This document shows positions 31,438 to 40,724 of a stretch of DNA of 52,194 bases, piece after piece. The stretch covers positions 1-52,194 of the IMG/VR virus record IMGVR_UViG_3300033141_005196, one strand, 5' to 3'. A program made the translations under genes and the position numbers. The notes below the pieces were generated by a model. It saw nothing but the letters and a program-made list of their open reading frames with translations, had not been told where the DNA came from and ran no database searches. This DNA comes from a virus. Within the stretch, counting starts at the first letter, position 1. The number at the start of each line of letters is the position of its first letter.

Positions 31438-34352
31438 GTTCTCCAATATGCCGTAAAGTGCTTCACCTTTGCATTGGTTGACCAATCAGGGTCAATGATC
31501 CGAATCTCGTACTGAAAATATCTCGCGGTGACTATCGCAGACAAAACCTCCATTTTCTTTACGATACTTGTCAAGTTCCCTGACGTATCACCATATCTTA
31601 GCTGTATTTCAACTTGAGAAGCTATATCACTTTGCACCAATCCTCCCCAAGTGCTCGTTTCAGCATTGATATCCACCCATGTCTCTGGATCTGGAGCAAT
31701 ATCTCCCCAAGTATTTCCAGCTCCAACAAGGACAACAGAGGTGTCGATGTATACAAGATATGTATCCGATGTCGTAAGATCATACTCAGGACTGATATAC
31801 TTTCCAACTAGCCAATCAACCCTAATCAAACAGCATGAAGTTGTAGCTTCATGCCACGAGCTATCATAATACCACCTAGATTCGTCCCAAGTCGTTGAAG
31901 CATCTGTCCTCCAATTTATCGTATTAGTATAGTCACCAGTAAGATCATTACCGTCAAGCACTACGTAATACTTCGTATCTTCCGTCAGATCAATTGGAGT
32001 GCTGAAGCTAAACTGAACCCATCCAGCAGTGGTACTGATATTTGATACATCTTTAGCTGTACTCTCCCCAATGGAAGTATTTGGTCCAGAACTGTCATCG
32101 TAGATATATGCCTTGAGATTACCACTTGGTGATCCCACTCTTTTTATCTTCACTTTGAGCTTGTCGAGACTAATATCGCGAACTGCATGAAAAGACTGAG
32201 CGCGAATTAATGCTACATCTGAAGAGTTATGCAATCTTATACCACCATCATCCTCAGTAATCCCTCTCGCCGCCTGGAGATAATCTGTCGAGTCGTAAGT
32301 TACATGTTTGGTATTTCTATGCGTTCCTACACCATCATAATCACAAGTCTGCGTTGTAACGCTCGTGCCCCATGCCTTAGGAGTTGGAACTGTTACCGTT
32401 CCAGACCGAGGTGTCGATCCATAAACCCCGGCAGAGGAGAGACTATTCAGAAAGAAAGTATGCTCACCAGGTCTTACGCCATAAAGGTACAAATTTGGAG
32501 ATGAAAGTCTTGCAAGAAGAACACCTCCAGACCACGTAGATCCCCACCTGCACTCATACGCGACGATGTCGGGATCTGAAAGCTCCGGAGCGTATAGCGT
32601 AACCGCGTTGTCATTTACCACGATGGACACTTCATCAAGAGAGTTTGGATTATTAGTTGATATTCCAACAATCGTTCGAGAGATCTTTGGAGCGGTCTCA
32701 AAAGTTTCAGCGACATCATAGATAGAAACAGCTTGCAAGACTACATAGTAAGTTTGACCCTCTTCTACAGGATCGAGGTAAAATGATGCATTAGTCGTGA
32801 ACTGCTGCTTAAAGTCCACGTTGTCCAAAGATACCCAAACTCGAATCTCTTTAATTGGCACTCCATCAGAAGGCAGGTCGAAGTCGATGTACCATCGGAT
32901 GTAAGTCCTTCCTCTGTAGTCATATGTCTCCTCAGTATCTGCATCGATGTTAGTTACTGACTCAGGCTTCTCTTTTGGATCAGGCAAAGTGCAGTTGTAA
33001 ATAGTTTGTGTTGACACATTGTAGTCGTCATCATAGAGCGATACATCCTCATACATCATTGTAAGATTGACAGTCTGCCCAACGCCTTTCGAAACTTCAG
33101 TAATTCGCATCAGCTCATTAGAAATCCCGAGAGCACTTACACTCAAGTTGATGACATCAAAGGGCTCTAGCTTCAGACACTCAATTGCAAATGTTCCACT
33201 GACAATCCTATCCAACTGCAACCGCTCAAGACTGTAAGTGCCAATCTGGCCGGCCTGAGTACGACTCGTACATCCTACAAGACTCAAAACCTTCGTAACT
33301 CCAAGAGTATCACCGACTGTGATTTTATCGACCGCATAGTTGTTCTCTGCATCAATATACTCAACCTGCATAGCATCAGGCTTCTTAAACAACCCTGGCT
33401 GCGTTACAGTTATTTGCATCTTACCACTTGTGTCTCGTACAATGTGATCGTCATCAATATCCATCACAGTTGCTTCGTAGTTGACGTCCAAATATCTCAG
33501 CACATACTTTCCATTTGATCGAACCATAGAGCCATGAAAGTGAGACAAAATCGAATCAATCACATCTTGCCCAGCTCTACTACCTTCAAAGACTGCATTC
33601 AACTCCCAACCTTTCAAGTCGCAGTAATTTGCAGCCGAACTCCAAGAGGCAAGGTCAATCTTGTCAGAGTCAATACCCATACCGTAGCGATCGTTAGTCA
33701 TGTAGTCATATAAACAAAGTACAGGATTTGCAGACCATGCAGTCGTGTCGTCCCGAAAGTCATAAACCTTCAGCCCCTTCAAAATGACAGTCCGTCGAGG
33801 GTATGAGTTAAAATAATCTCTGTCAAGTGTTATCTTCCAAACAATGTAGCACAGGTTTATTAGTGGATCTGTCCACTCAGAGAATGCCGAATTCAGCGTA
33901 GAATCGACACTCTGCGTGTTAGTGCCACTATGGAACCAGTAACTCACATTGCCTCCAAACTCAGTGTAGATAGTGTCATCTAGAAAGACCTGATCTACAC
34001 CATCATCTTGCAGAATACCTTCACACTCTCCTTCACACAGGCCCTGGACTACGTACATGTGATGATTGTCATGTCCCCTCGTATTTACATAAACATCATT
34101 CCCACCGATCTTTTGTGTTCCATAAACTACTCGAACATACTCCTGTGTAGATCGAGTATTTATCTGCAGTCCACGCTTAGCCGCGTCACTGAGTGGAGAC
34201 ATGTCCATATCTTCCTGGAGAATGGCATTGACTCCACCAGCTAGTAACGACGTTCCGATGAGAATGAACGGTGCAAGTGCCGGATTCGTATATGCAGCAA
34301 TAGCACCAATAACACTAACAGCTGTAACTAATGCTTCTCTTGCCTCTGGCAC
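31434..34352 (-). CDS. Tip attachment protein (lambda gpJ-like)
   Basis: Product of 972 aa. A hydrophobic segment at about 11-43 is usual for gpJ-like proteins. The N-terminal half is the tail-tip hub (YGTQKIGGNDVYVNTRG, VCLYDYMTNDRYGMG-type segments). Fibronectin III-like domains occupy about 460-650, and the C-terminal 300 residues form one or two beta-sandwich domains. It closes the tail tip and helps recognise the host. The 3' end lies in dispersed palindrome copy 4. Confidence 0.75.
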   Translation of the reverse strand: MPEAREALVTAVSVIGAIAAYTNPALAPFILIGTSLLAGGVNAILQEDMDMSPLSDAAKRGLQINTRSTQEYVRVVYGTQKIGGNDVYVNTRGHDNHHMYVVQGLCEGECEGILQDDGVDQVFLDDTIYTEFGGNVSYWFHSGTNTQSVDSTLNSAFSEWTDPLINLCYIVWKITLDRDYFNSYPRRTVILKGLKVYDFRDDTTAWSANPVLCLYDYMTNDRYGMGIDSDKIDLASWSSAANYCDLKGWELNAVFEGSRAGQDVIDSILSHFHGSMVRSNGKYVLRYLDVNYEATVMDIDDDHIVRDTSGKMQITVTQPGLFKKPDAMQVEYIDAENNYAVDKITVGDTLGVTKVLSLVGCTSRTQAGQIGTYSLERLQLDRIVSGTFAIECLKLEPFDVINLSVSALGISNELMRITEVSKGVGQTVNLTMMYEDVSLYDDDYNVSTQTIYNCTLPDPKEKPESVTNIDADTEETYDYRGRTYIRWYIDFDLPSDGVPIKEIRVWVSLDNVDFKQQFTTNASFYLDPVEEGQTYYVVLQAVSIYDVAETFETAPKISRTIVGISTNNPNSLDEVSIVVNDNAVTLYAPELSDPDIVAYECRWGSTWSGGVLLARLSSPNLYLYGVRPGEHTFFLNSLSSAGVYGSTPRSGTVTVPTPKAWGTSVTTQTCDYDGVGTHRNTKHVTYDSTDYLQAARGITEDDGGIRLHNSSDVALIRAQSFHAVRDISLDKLKVKIKRVGSPSGNLKAYIYDDSSGPNTSIGESTAKDVSNISTTAGWVQFSFSTPIDLTEDTKYYVVLDGNDLTGDYTNTINWRTDASTTWDESRWYYDSSWHEATTSCCLIRVDWLVGKYISPEYDLTTSDTYLVYIDTSVVLVGAGNTWGDIAPDPETWVDINAETSTWGGLVQSDIASQVEIQLRYGDTSGNLTSIVKKMEVLSAIVTARYFQYEIRIIDPDWSTNAKVKHFTAYWRT

Positions 34353-34732
34353 CGAAACACCCCAACGATTTCATACATCCCTAAAGAGGTCTTGACAATT
34401 CCCTCGTTCTCAACACCAACAAGTACTGAACCGTGTCCTGCATCCACCCCAAGAACCACCCGCGTCCCTCGTTGCATCACGAGCACATCTCCAGCAAATC
34501 TCTGACTCGGAGAGATTTCCTGGAGATACACTCTTAAAAACTCAAGAAGCACTCGCTTCGACAAGGTCGAGTCAAGCCTCTCGACGTCAGCTCTACTTAG
34601 ACCCATGAACCTATCAGGAACCTCAATACCCTGATTCCGCATCAACTCCAGCACCATATCCAAGCACGGAACGCTCGTGCCAGGCCTGAACCTACGTAAA
34701 AAGTTTCTGGACATAATCGCCAAGTTACTCAT
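34328..34732 (-). CDS. Small tail-tip protein, degenerate NlpC/P60-like
   Basis: Product of 134 aa located where lambda-like phages and gene transfer agents encode the tail NlpC/P60 peptidase. CLDMVLELMRNQG and GDVLVMQRG…HGSVLVGVE recall its core, with C23 and H-G-S near 109, but the usual D-C-S-G is absent. It may be structural rather than catalytic. Confidence 0.5.
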   Translation of the reverse strand: MSNLAIMSRNFLRRFRPGTSVPCLDMVLELMRNQGIEVPDRFMGLSRADVERLDSTLSKRVLLEFLRVYLQEISPSQRFAGDVLVMQRGTRVVLGVDAGHGSVLVGVENEGIVKTSLGMYEIVGVFRCQRQEKH

Positions 34733-35300
34733 TCAACAACCCTCGTAACTGAAGTCCAGTTGTAGCAAGGAATCTGTAAAAGACGTCAAAGTCCATATTG
34801 TCATCAGCAAATACAGCTCTGATCTTAAGATTCCCTGTGAAGTCGATGGTTATGATTTCCCCGCTTCCTGGAGCGCTAGTGAAGGTCAAGAGATCGGCGC
34901 CATCTGCACCTCCTCCAGAGCTAATCGAGTATCCTGAACTCTGTGTCACACCATCAAGTTTAACCGTGAAGCTGCTGCCATTCCTACAAGGTAGGTTGAA
35001 ACTTGTCGTACTTCCATCTCCAGTTCCAACATACTCATCCTCATAAGAGGACGAATATGGATAGAAGAAGTTAAACGCCTCGTAAGCCCCGCCTCTCGCA
35101 ATGTAAAACTCCCAAAGAGTCTTTATGTCCTCTAACTTCTTCTTGTCATAAACAACTCTGGGATTTCGTCTCGGATAAGTCCACTTCTGCCGTCGTTGTT
35201 CAGATCCAGACTCAAACTCCACCCTCATAGTTTGAAAGGATATTTGATCCGACAAAGGTGTTGAGATTTTGACTGATGTCTCGTCAGGAAATTTTGCCAT
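34725..35300 (-). CDS. DUF2460-like distal tail protein
   Basis: Product of 191 aa. TMRVEFESGSEQRRQKW near 24-40 and IKTLWEFYIARGGAYEAFNF near 59-78 match the DUF2460/gp12-type family that joins tube and tip. Residues ~95-150 are a beta-rich insert (DEYVGTGDGSTTSFNLP…). It directly follows the tape measure gene, as expected. Confidence 0.7.
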   Translation of the reverse strand: MAKFPDETSVKISTPLSDQISFQTMRVEFESGSEQRRQKWTYPRRNPRVVYDKKKLEDIKTLWEFYIARGGAYEAFNFFYPYSSSYEDEYVGTGDGSTTSFNLPCRNGSSFTVKLDGVTQSSGYSISSGGGADGADLLTFTSAPGSGEIITIDFTGNLKIRAVFADDNMDFDVFYRFLATTGLQLRGLLNE

Positions 35301-38074
35301 CAGAGTACACCCCTCATAGTATTTCTCATCCTCCGATTCGTCTTCATAAGATCCAAAATCGGACCCAAGAATCCCTGTGGATTTCTCCTGGCAAACTCGG
35401 CAAAAGATTGAGAGTCGAGTGCATTTATTATCACATTGTAAGTCGGTACAACCTGAGGCTCCACACCTCTCGGAAGCACCGTCTCCCCTCGCTGCAGAAT
35501 GGCCGGAAACTCATCGGCCCTCAAACCATTGTGCAACCGGACGGCAGAGGCAAATGCCTCTGCGGAGATCATACGAACTGGAAATACGGTCTCCCCAACC
35601 ACCCCGCCGGCGTGCATCTTAGAACCGGCAGCAAGCCCACCATAAGCTCCACCCTTTGTTAAAAATCCCGGCTGCTTCACCGAACCCTTGCCTGGGAACC
35701 ATCCAATAATTGTCATCATGCTCTGAAAAAGCATCATTCGAATCGAAAGCTCGGTGAGCATCCTAAGCACAGACTTCGCAAAATCTGCAAAGCTATTCTT
35801 TCCTTCAAACACGAAGTCCGCTATCGCCGAAGACATTCCATCAAATGCGCTGGTAAATGCACCTTGAATGCTCTTCGAGACATTCATTACATCCTGCTTA
35901 ATTTCATAAAGACCATTCTTCAATCCATCAACAACCGCATTCCAGCCATAGAGCAATCGCGGCCCCAAAGCCTTGTTTATTGCATCCATCAGCGCATTGA
36001 CTTCATTCTTTGCCTTCTCAGAAAGCTCCTTTCCATAAATCGTTTCTTGCAAAGAACGCCGGTAAGCCTTCGCAAGCTCCATCTGCTTCTCTCGAAGCAT
36101 CGCAGTCCCAACTCCGTAGATTCGAGTCAAGTTACTCATCTCTCGCTTGAACGCATCTCGAAGCTCACGCAACGCGTCAACAGAAACATCCCTCTGTCTT
36201 TGGATGACAGGTAAAAGGCCCTTATACGCTTTTGCAAGCATGCTAGTATACTTGTTAAACTCTTCAGCAGACAGCTTTGGAAACTTTACGCCCTTAAAAA
36301 TGTGAGTCAGAAACTTCTCAACAACACCTCTAACGACCTTGGCAGATACCTCAATGTTGCTATTCAAGTTTGCTAGAAAATCTTGAGCAAAATCCTTCCC
36401 CTCACCAGCAACGAATTCCCGGGCCTTCTCCCAGGCCTTTGTCAGGCCAGATACAACTGCATCCTCACCCTCCTTCAAAGTCCCCGAAATACCGCCGTAG
36501 AGATTTCTCAGGCCATTGTTTATAGCCTCCGCGCTTCTCTTTGAGGCCTCAGATACCTCCCACTCGGTCGGAAAGATTTTATCAGCAACTTCCTTACTAA
36601 CGCCGAGCTTTCTTGCGATCATATTGAGACCACGACTCATCCACATCATGAACTCGTTGACCTTCTTTCCTGCGGCCGCAATCTCCTCATTCCAGCTCTT
36701 CCACTTGTCCTTAAAGCTGTCCCAGATTTTATTAACCTGCTTTTGAAACTCTGGCATTTTTGACTTAATTTCATCAATAGCATCTGAGAAAACCTTAGGC
36801 AGGCCGCGTAAGTGCTTCTCCAAAGTCTGAAAAGCAGTCACCGCGAGGAGCACAATCCCCGAAACTCCCGCGAGCCTTCCTATCCACTTCCCTGTAGTAA
36901 AGACCCACAAGCTCTTCAGGCCCCGCCCAAATCCAACAAGTAGCTTGTTTATCACCTGAAGGATCATGAATGAAACGAAGACCTGAAGCAGTGGCTTCAG
37001 CCTTCGATATAGCTCCTGTGCCGCGATGGAAATCAGCCCAAAATTTCGAAGAAGAGCCTCAAAAGCTCCAAGGGCTGCATCAAGAATCTTATTCAAGTCC
37101 TCAATAAACAACCCCAATGCGGAGAGTTGCTCACGAGAAATTGTCCTTCTAAAGCGCTCGGCATGCTTGACAAATGTCTCCGCGAAGATATTCCTCAAGC
37201 CCTTAGACTCAGACTTAAGTGAAATTGTCTCGCGAATTATCGCCCTCAGCGACTTTTCCCAGAACTGTAACGCTTGTGCGGGATCAGCCCTCAAGATCAC
37301 ACTCTCAACATCCCGCCAATACCCTGAAATACTCTCCGCAACACGCGTTAGAATCTCAGAGGTATTCACCATATTCCGAAGGTCTTTAATATCCTCCTTA
37401 CTTAAGATTCCGAGCCGCTTCAAAGTTCGAGCTAAGATATCTGTGGTCTTGATCTGCCCCTGCGCCAGGGCTTGAAATTCCTGTCGAATCTGTCGAGTCG
37501 TGGAACCTGTTGTCTGAGCCACGAGTTTTGTGAAGGAGACCAGATCTGCAAAGACCTTCGTATTGCTAGCACTGACGATCAGCCCCGCCTGTCCAAGCTC
37601 GTCAAATCCTGTCGTTAGCTCTTCAAGGGAGCTAAGCGAATGCACACTAGCATCAGCAAGTGCCCTCATATTCACGGCCGCCTTGCCCATGACTGTGCTA
37701 AAGCTCTCACCAGTTCCAGAAAGCATCTGATACCACATGGAGAGCTTTGCCTGATAAGATGCAAGCTCACCGCTCTCACGAATTGCATCACCAAACGTAT
37801 CGACGAGCTTCCGCAGGAAGGCTTCAAATGCATTCATCGCACGATAAGCAACGGTGAAGCCAAGAGCCACAACTCCAAATCTGGCCCACCAACCTTCAGA
37901 AATTTCTTTCGAGGCTTTGGCATTTGTCTTCGCAAAACGGTCAATTCGATTTCCCATCTCCTTAACCGTCTTGTTCAACTGACCATGAGCCTTACTGAGA
38001 TTACCAACAAAGTTGGTGAGGTTTAGAAGGAGTTCAGCCTCAATGTTTGGCCCTTGGATTGTTCCTTCTAGCAC
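35300..38074 (-). CDS. Tail tape measure protein
   Basis: Product of 924 aa from a GTG at 38074, chosen for GGGAGGAG upstream; it then overlaps the chaperone gene by 35 bases. The N-terminal half is a long helical region, with hydrophobic helices in the middle (VFVSFMILQVI, LAGVSGIVLLAV) and near 785-800. This is typical of tape measure proteins, whose length sets tail length. At roughly 1.5 Å per residue the tail would be about 140 nm, an estimate only. Confidence 0.8.
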   Translation of the reverse strand: MLEGTIQGPNIEAELLLNLTNFVGNLSKAHGQLNKTVKEMGNRIDRFAKTNAKASKEISEGWWARFGVVALGFTVAYRAMNAFEAFLRKLVDTFGDAIRESGELASYQAKLSMWYQMLSGTGESFSTVMGKAAVNMRALADASVHSLSSLEELTTGFDELGQAGLIVSASNTKVFADLVSFTKLVAQTTGSTTRQIRQEFQALAQGQIKTTDILARTLKRLGILSKEDIKDLRNMVNTSEILTRVAESISGYWRDVESVILRADPAQALQFWEKSLRAIIRETISLKSESKGLRNIFAETFVKHAERFRRTISREQLSALGLFIEDLNKILDAALGAFEALLRNFGLISIAAQELYRRLKPLLQVFVSFMILQVINKLLVGFGRGLKSLWVFTTGKWIGRLAGVSGIVLLAVTAFQTLEKHLRGLPKVFSDAIDEIKSKMPEFQKQVNKIWDSFKDKWKSWNEEIAAAGKKVNEFMMWMSRGLNMIARKLGVSKEVADKIFPTEWEVSEASKRSAEAINNGLRNLYGGISGTLKEGEDAVVSGLTKAWEKAREFVAGEGKDFAQDFLANLNSNIEVSAKVVRGVVEKFLTHIFKGVKFPKLSAEEFNKYTSMLAKAYKGLLPVIQRQRDVSVDALRELRDAFKREMSNLTRIYGVGTAMLREKQMELAKAYRRSLQETIYGKELSEKAKNEVNALMDAINKALGPRLLYGWNAVVDGLKNGLYEIKQDVMNVSKSIQGAFTSAFDGMSSAIADFVFEGKNSFADFAKSVLRMLTELSIRMMLFQSMMTIIGWFPGKGSVKQPGFLTKGGAYGGLAAGSKMHAGGVVGETVFPVRMISAEAFASAVRLHNGLRADEFPAILQRGETVLPRGVEPQVVPTYNVIINALDSQSFAEFARRNPQGFLGPILDLMKTNRRMRNTMRGVL

Positions 38075-38300
38075 GCAGCTCCTCCCATTGCTTATCAATC
38101 TGCTCTTGCGTCATTGGCGGCCTCCACTTGGCCATGATCCTCCGCTGATCTACCTCAGATACAAGAGCAAAGCTTGAAGCCTCAAGCATCATATAAAACC
38201 TCTTCCGCTCAAGATTCGCAGTCTGCTCAAGGTACATGAAGAACTGCCGAACAGTCAAGTTCAGAATTTCCTCATGTGTCCATCCATAAGTTGATGCCAC
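38040..38300 (-). CDS. Tail assembly chaperone, downstream (T) part
   Basis: Product of 86 aa as an open frame. It is in the -1 frame relative to the upstream chaperone gene and continuous with it through 38298-38332, so it is probably expressed as the C-terminal part of a frameshifted GT fusion rather than alone. The joined sequence PLDWGYCFAAVASTYGWTHE is typical of such chaperones. Its GTG has no strong ribosome site. Confidence 0.7.
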   Translation of the reverse strand: MASTYGWTHEEILNLTVRQFFMYLEQTANLERKRFYMMLEASSFALVSEVDQRRIMAKWRPPMTQEQIDKQWEELRARRNNPRAKH

Positions 38301-38323
38301 TGCAGCGAAGCAGTAGCCCCAAT

Positions 38324-38632
38324 CTAAGGGTTTCCATCTTCTGTCTCCGCTGCAGGCATCGTGTCAGTTACCCATTTGCTGATCTCATTAAGTGCTACTC
38401 CTGCTCCTTTAAGCCCCACCTCCTCTTTTAAATCCTTGGCCGGCACTCCGAGGAGTGCAGCGAGCTGGTCATAGACCTTATCGGGAGCCGGTTCACTCTC
38501 ATCAGATATTTGCTTCAGAGCTTTCATGTAAGTTCTGAGTTGTATATCTTGGAGCTTATACTCCCTACCGCCTAAGATCAAGCACAACTCGTTTTCGGCC
38601 AAGATATCATCAATATTCACCACCTTCTTCAT
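38324..38632 (-). CDS. Tail assembly chaperone, upstream (G) part
   Basis: Product of 102 aa, between tail tube and tape measure, the usual place of lambda gpG-like chaperones that coat the tape measure protein. Its last codons carry a slippery heptamer and the stop follows at once. Helical and acidic, with VGLKGAGVALNEISKWVTDT near the end. Confidence 0.7.
   Translation of the reverse strand: MKKVVNIDDILAENELCLILGGREYKLQDIQLRTYMKALKQISDESEPAPDKVYDQLAALLGVPAKDLKEEVGLKGAGVALNEISKWVTDTMPAAETEDGNP
38327..38333 (-). promoter_or_regulatory. Candidate -1 ribosomal frameshift site
   Basis: The minus strand reads A-AAC-CCT in the zero frame, a canonical X-XXY-YYZ heptamer, followed directly by the TAG stop. 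A -1 slip gives AAA-CCC-TTA and runs without a stop into the downstream chaperone frame. Ten bases on, CTACTGC and GCAGTGG can pair around a 6-base loop, a possible stimulatory hairpin. The fused product would be about 197 aa. Confidence 0.75.
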
Positions 38633-38634
38633 AA

Positions 38635-39162
38635 CTAACTCCCACTCTCTGCAGCAGTCTCATCACCAATATAATACAGCACATCGTTAGAATCCGGATA
38701 CGCTGTAAACGTCACTTCGATGACTCTCTGCGTTGCTGCGTCATATGGAATGTCAAAAGTTCCAGTCGGTGCTGCTGATGGAAAGCGAATCCAATCATCT
38801 TCATCGGTAGACGGAACACCGTTCACGTACTTCTTGATTAACAAACTCTGAGCTTTTGCAGATTTCAAGAAAGTACCAGTAAGCAAAGAACCCTTGATCC
38901 CCTTATCACCCCCATAATCCAATGCCGTCTGATTCAAGGCAATTGCAAGGTTTTCCACAGAGTACTCGGCAAGTGGCACAGTTACTGTTGCTCCTTGGCC
39001 GGTAATGGCCTGATCTTCCGGAGCAGTACCGAACTGATCACTTAAAAGATCAGCCACCGAAGTATTGAAGCTAACAGTCACACCGCCTTGAGTTTTGCCG
39101 AGATCTGTTTCACTACCCGCAGTACCAAAAAGCACCTGACAAGGCCCAAGTTCCAACGCCAT
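38635..39162 (-). CDS. Major tail tube protein
   Basis: Product of 175 aa, beta-rich. The opening (GPCQVLFGT…TDLGKTQGGVTVSFN) and position upstream of the chaperones fit phage tail tube subunits. AGGAGGTGAG gives a very strong ribosome site, as expected for a protein made in many copies. Confidence 0.7.
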   Translation of the reverse strand: MALELGPCQVLFGTAGSETDLGKTQGGVTVSFNTSVADLLSDQFGTAPEDQAITGQGATVTVPLAEYSVENLAIALNQTALDYGGDKGIKGSLLTGTFLKSAKAQSLLIKKYVNGVPSTDEDDWIRFPSAAPTGTFDIPYDAATQRVIEVTFTAYPDSNDVLYYIGDETAAESGS

Positions 39163-39176
39163 ATAGTCTCACCTCC

Positions 39177-40724
39177 TTAAACTAATTTTAGCGCGTTAAA
39201 ATTACGAACAGACGAAACAAACGTCTCAACCACCTTCTCAGGAGTACACTCTCGCGTGCTCATAGGAAAATACCATCTACCTAAGCTATCCGGCGGACAG
39301 GCGTTCTTCCAAAAACTTTCTGGATAGTAATGATGCCACAGCATCACAGTTGGCTTTCTGAAGCGAACTGACATAATTGTATTCCCGCCCGGATACCCAA
39401 TACATCCAACAGCGCCTCTAAAGAGGCCAAAGAATTGATCGAAGTTTGTCTGTCCAACAAGGTACTCCGAAAATTCCCTCACATTAGCATAAAGTGTCTG
39501 ATTTAGCAGATTATGATCCCATGACCCTCCAGTGAGGATCACCTTAAAACCCGTCTCCTTATGCAACAGCTTCAGCATCTCGATAATTTGGCCAACGTTG
39601 AACTCTTGCAGCCAGCGAGTATGAAATCCCGAATCAGTGAAGAACACAACCACGTACTCTCCAAATGCACTCTTAGCACCCTCTTCAAACATTATCTCAT
39701 CCAACGTTCTAAACATCGAATAATACCAATCAGTCTCAATTTCTGGATGAATATCATCCAAACTTTTTCCATGCCACGTCAAGGGGCCGTTAACAGACAA
39801 GAAGAAATCCAAATCACTTCCTACATCCTTGTACAAACACCTCTTACCCGTTACCATCTCATACCACTTATCCGGCGGAGGCGCATACCCCGCAGCCTCT
39901 ACAAAGGGAGCCCTTTTTACAAACTCAAGTGCACGATCATAAGAAGAACTCACTACATACAACTTCGGCAAATCTCCATTTGAAAAAACTTTCTTACAAA
40001 GCAACCAGTAAATGTCGCCAATTCCACTAGGTACCAAGATCCGCCTTCGAAGCATCACACTTCCAAGCTTCCTCGCATAAAAGGTGAGCTTCCCTGGTAT
40101 CGGAGCTTTAGTCTCAAGGATCTCAAACCCTGCACTCCGAATCAACCTTGCAATCTGCTCTTCACTGAGAAGCCAGAGATGCTCAATTTTCTTCCAATGA
40201 TGCAAACCCTCTGACACAAAAAAGTTTGGAAATTCGACGATCAACATCCCATCATCTCTGAGCACTCTCCAAGCCTCTTTCAGTACTTCTCTCGGATCGA
40301 CGCAGTGCTCAATAACATCGTGCATCGTAATAGAACCGTAACCTCCAGACGGAAACAGTAGCTCTTCAAAAGCCCCGTGGTAAATATCAGCTCTAGAATT
40401 GCGAAGATCACATCCATCAATCAAAATCCCTTCTCTCTTCACAGCTTCTAGAAAGCCACCATTTCCACACCCAACATCAAGAACCGGCTCCTGCAGATAC
40501 TCTCCGTGCTGCTCAATTCTTTTCTCACCAACCTCCAAGTCGTGCTCCCTTGTGTGAACATACACCCTCGGATACTCTCTCCGATACCAATCACGGTATT
40601 CATCTATCTCCATCCGCACTTCCTGATGCATAGCGCCACACCCTGAGCACACTCTAACAGGAAGCCCATTCTTAACAGTACTCGTGAAGTCACAGCTCCT
40701 ACAGAAGCACTTCTTTACAACCAT
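39177..40724 (-). CDS. Methyltransferase–glycosyltransferase (GT9-like) fusion
   Basis: Product of 515 aa. A Cys-rich start (CFCRSC, then CSGCG) looks like a zinc ribbon. Residues ~80-200 are a class I SAM methyltransferase (VLDVGCGNGGF near 81-91, ITMHDVIEHC, AWRVLRDDGMLIVEFPN). The C-terminal 280 residues resemble a GT9-type glycosyltransferase (ILVPSGIGDIYW, VVVFFTDSGFHTRW, GCIGYPGGNTIMSV). It may build or cap a glycan. The last nine residues are encoded by dispersed palindrome copy 5. The ATG at 40724 is chosen because it overlaps the upstream stop. Confidence 0.65.
   Translation of the reverse strand: MVVKKCFCRSCDFTSTVKNGLPVRVCSGCGAMHQEVRMEIDEYRDWYRREYPRVYVHTREHDLEVGEKRIEQHGEYLQEPVLDVGCGNGGFLEAVKREGILIDGCDLRNSRADIYHGAFEELLFPSGGYGSITMHDVIEHCVDPREVLKEAWRVLRDDGMLIVEFPNFFVSEGLHHWKKIEHLWLLSEEQIARLIRSAGFEILETKAPIPGKLTFYARKLGSVMLRRRILVPSGIGDIYWLLCKKVFSNGDLPKLYVVSSSYDRALEFVKRAPFVEAAGYAPPPDKWYEMVTGKRCLYKDVGSDLDFFLSVNGPLTWHGKSLDDIHPEIETDWYYSMFRTLDEIMFEEGAKSAFGEYVVVFFTDSGFHTRWLQEFNVGQIIEMLKLLHKETGFKVILTGGSWDHNLLNQTLYANVREFSEYLVGQTNFDQFFGLFRGAVGCIGYPGGNTIMSVRFRKPTVMLWHHYYPESFWKNACPPDSLGRWYFPMSTRECTPEKVVETFVSSVRNFNALKLV
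39182..39205. repeat. Dispersed palindrome, copy 5
   Basis: CTAATTTTA-GCGCGT-TAAAATTAC. It is inside coding DNA: the reverse strand specifies the final residues RNFNALKLV of the methyltransferase–glycosyltransferase, just before the tail tube gene's stretch. Confidence 0.8.

Noticed and set aside
33800-33835. Minus-strand TTGACA with a 17-bp spacer and TACCCT
   Set aside because: It is inside the tip-protein gene, the -10 is poor, and no gene start follows.
34328-34732. Active NlpC/P60 peptidase at the tail tip
   Set aside because: The DCSG active-site motif is missing; only layout and position support the family, so it is described as degenerate.
35864-36214. Plus-strand open frames across the late arm
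   Set aside because: They are antisense to well-supported structural genes and show no conserved motifs.
39182-39205. Dispersed palindrome as transposon or MITE end
   Set aside because: Copies are isolated 24-mers without paired ends, target-site duplications or a transposase gene.
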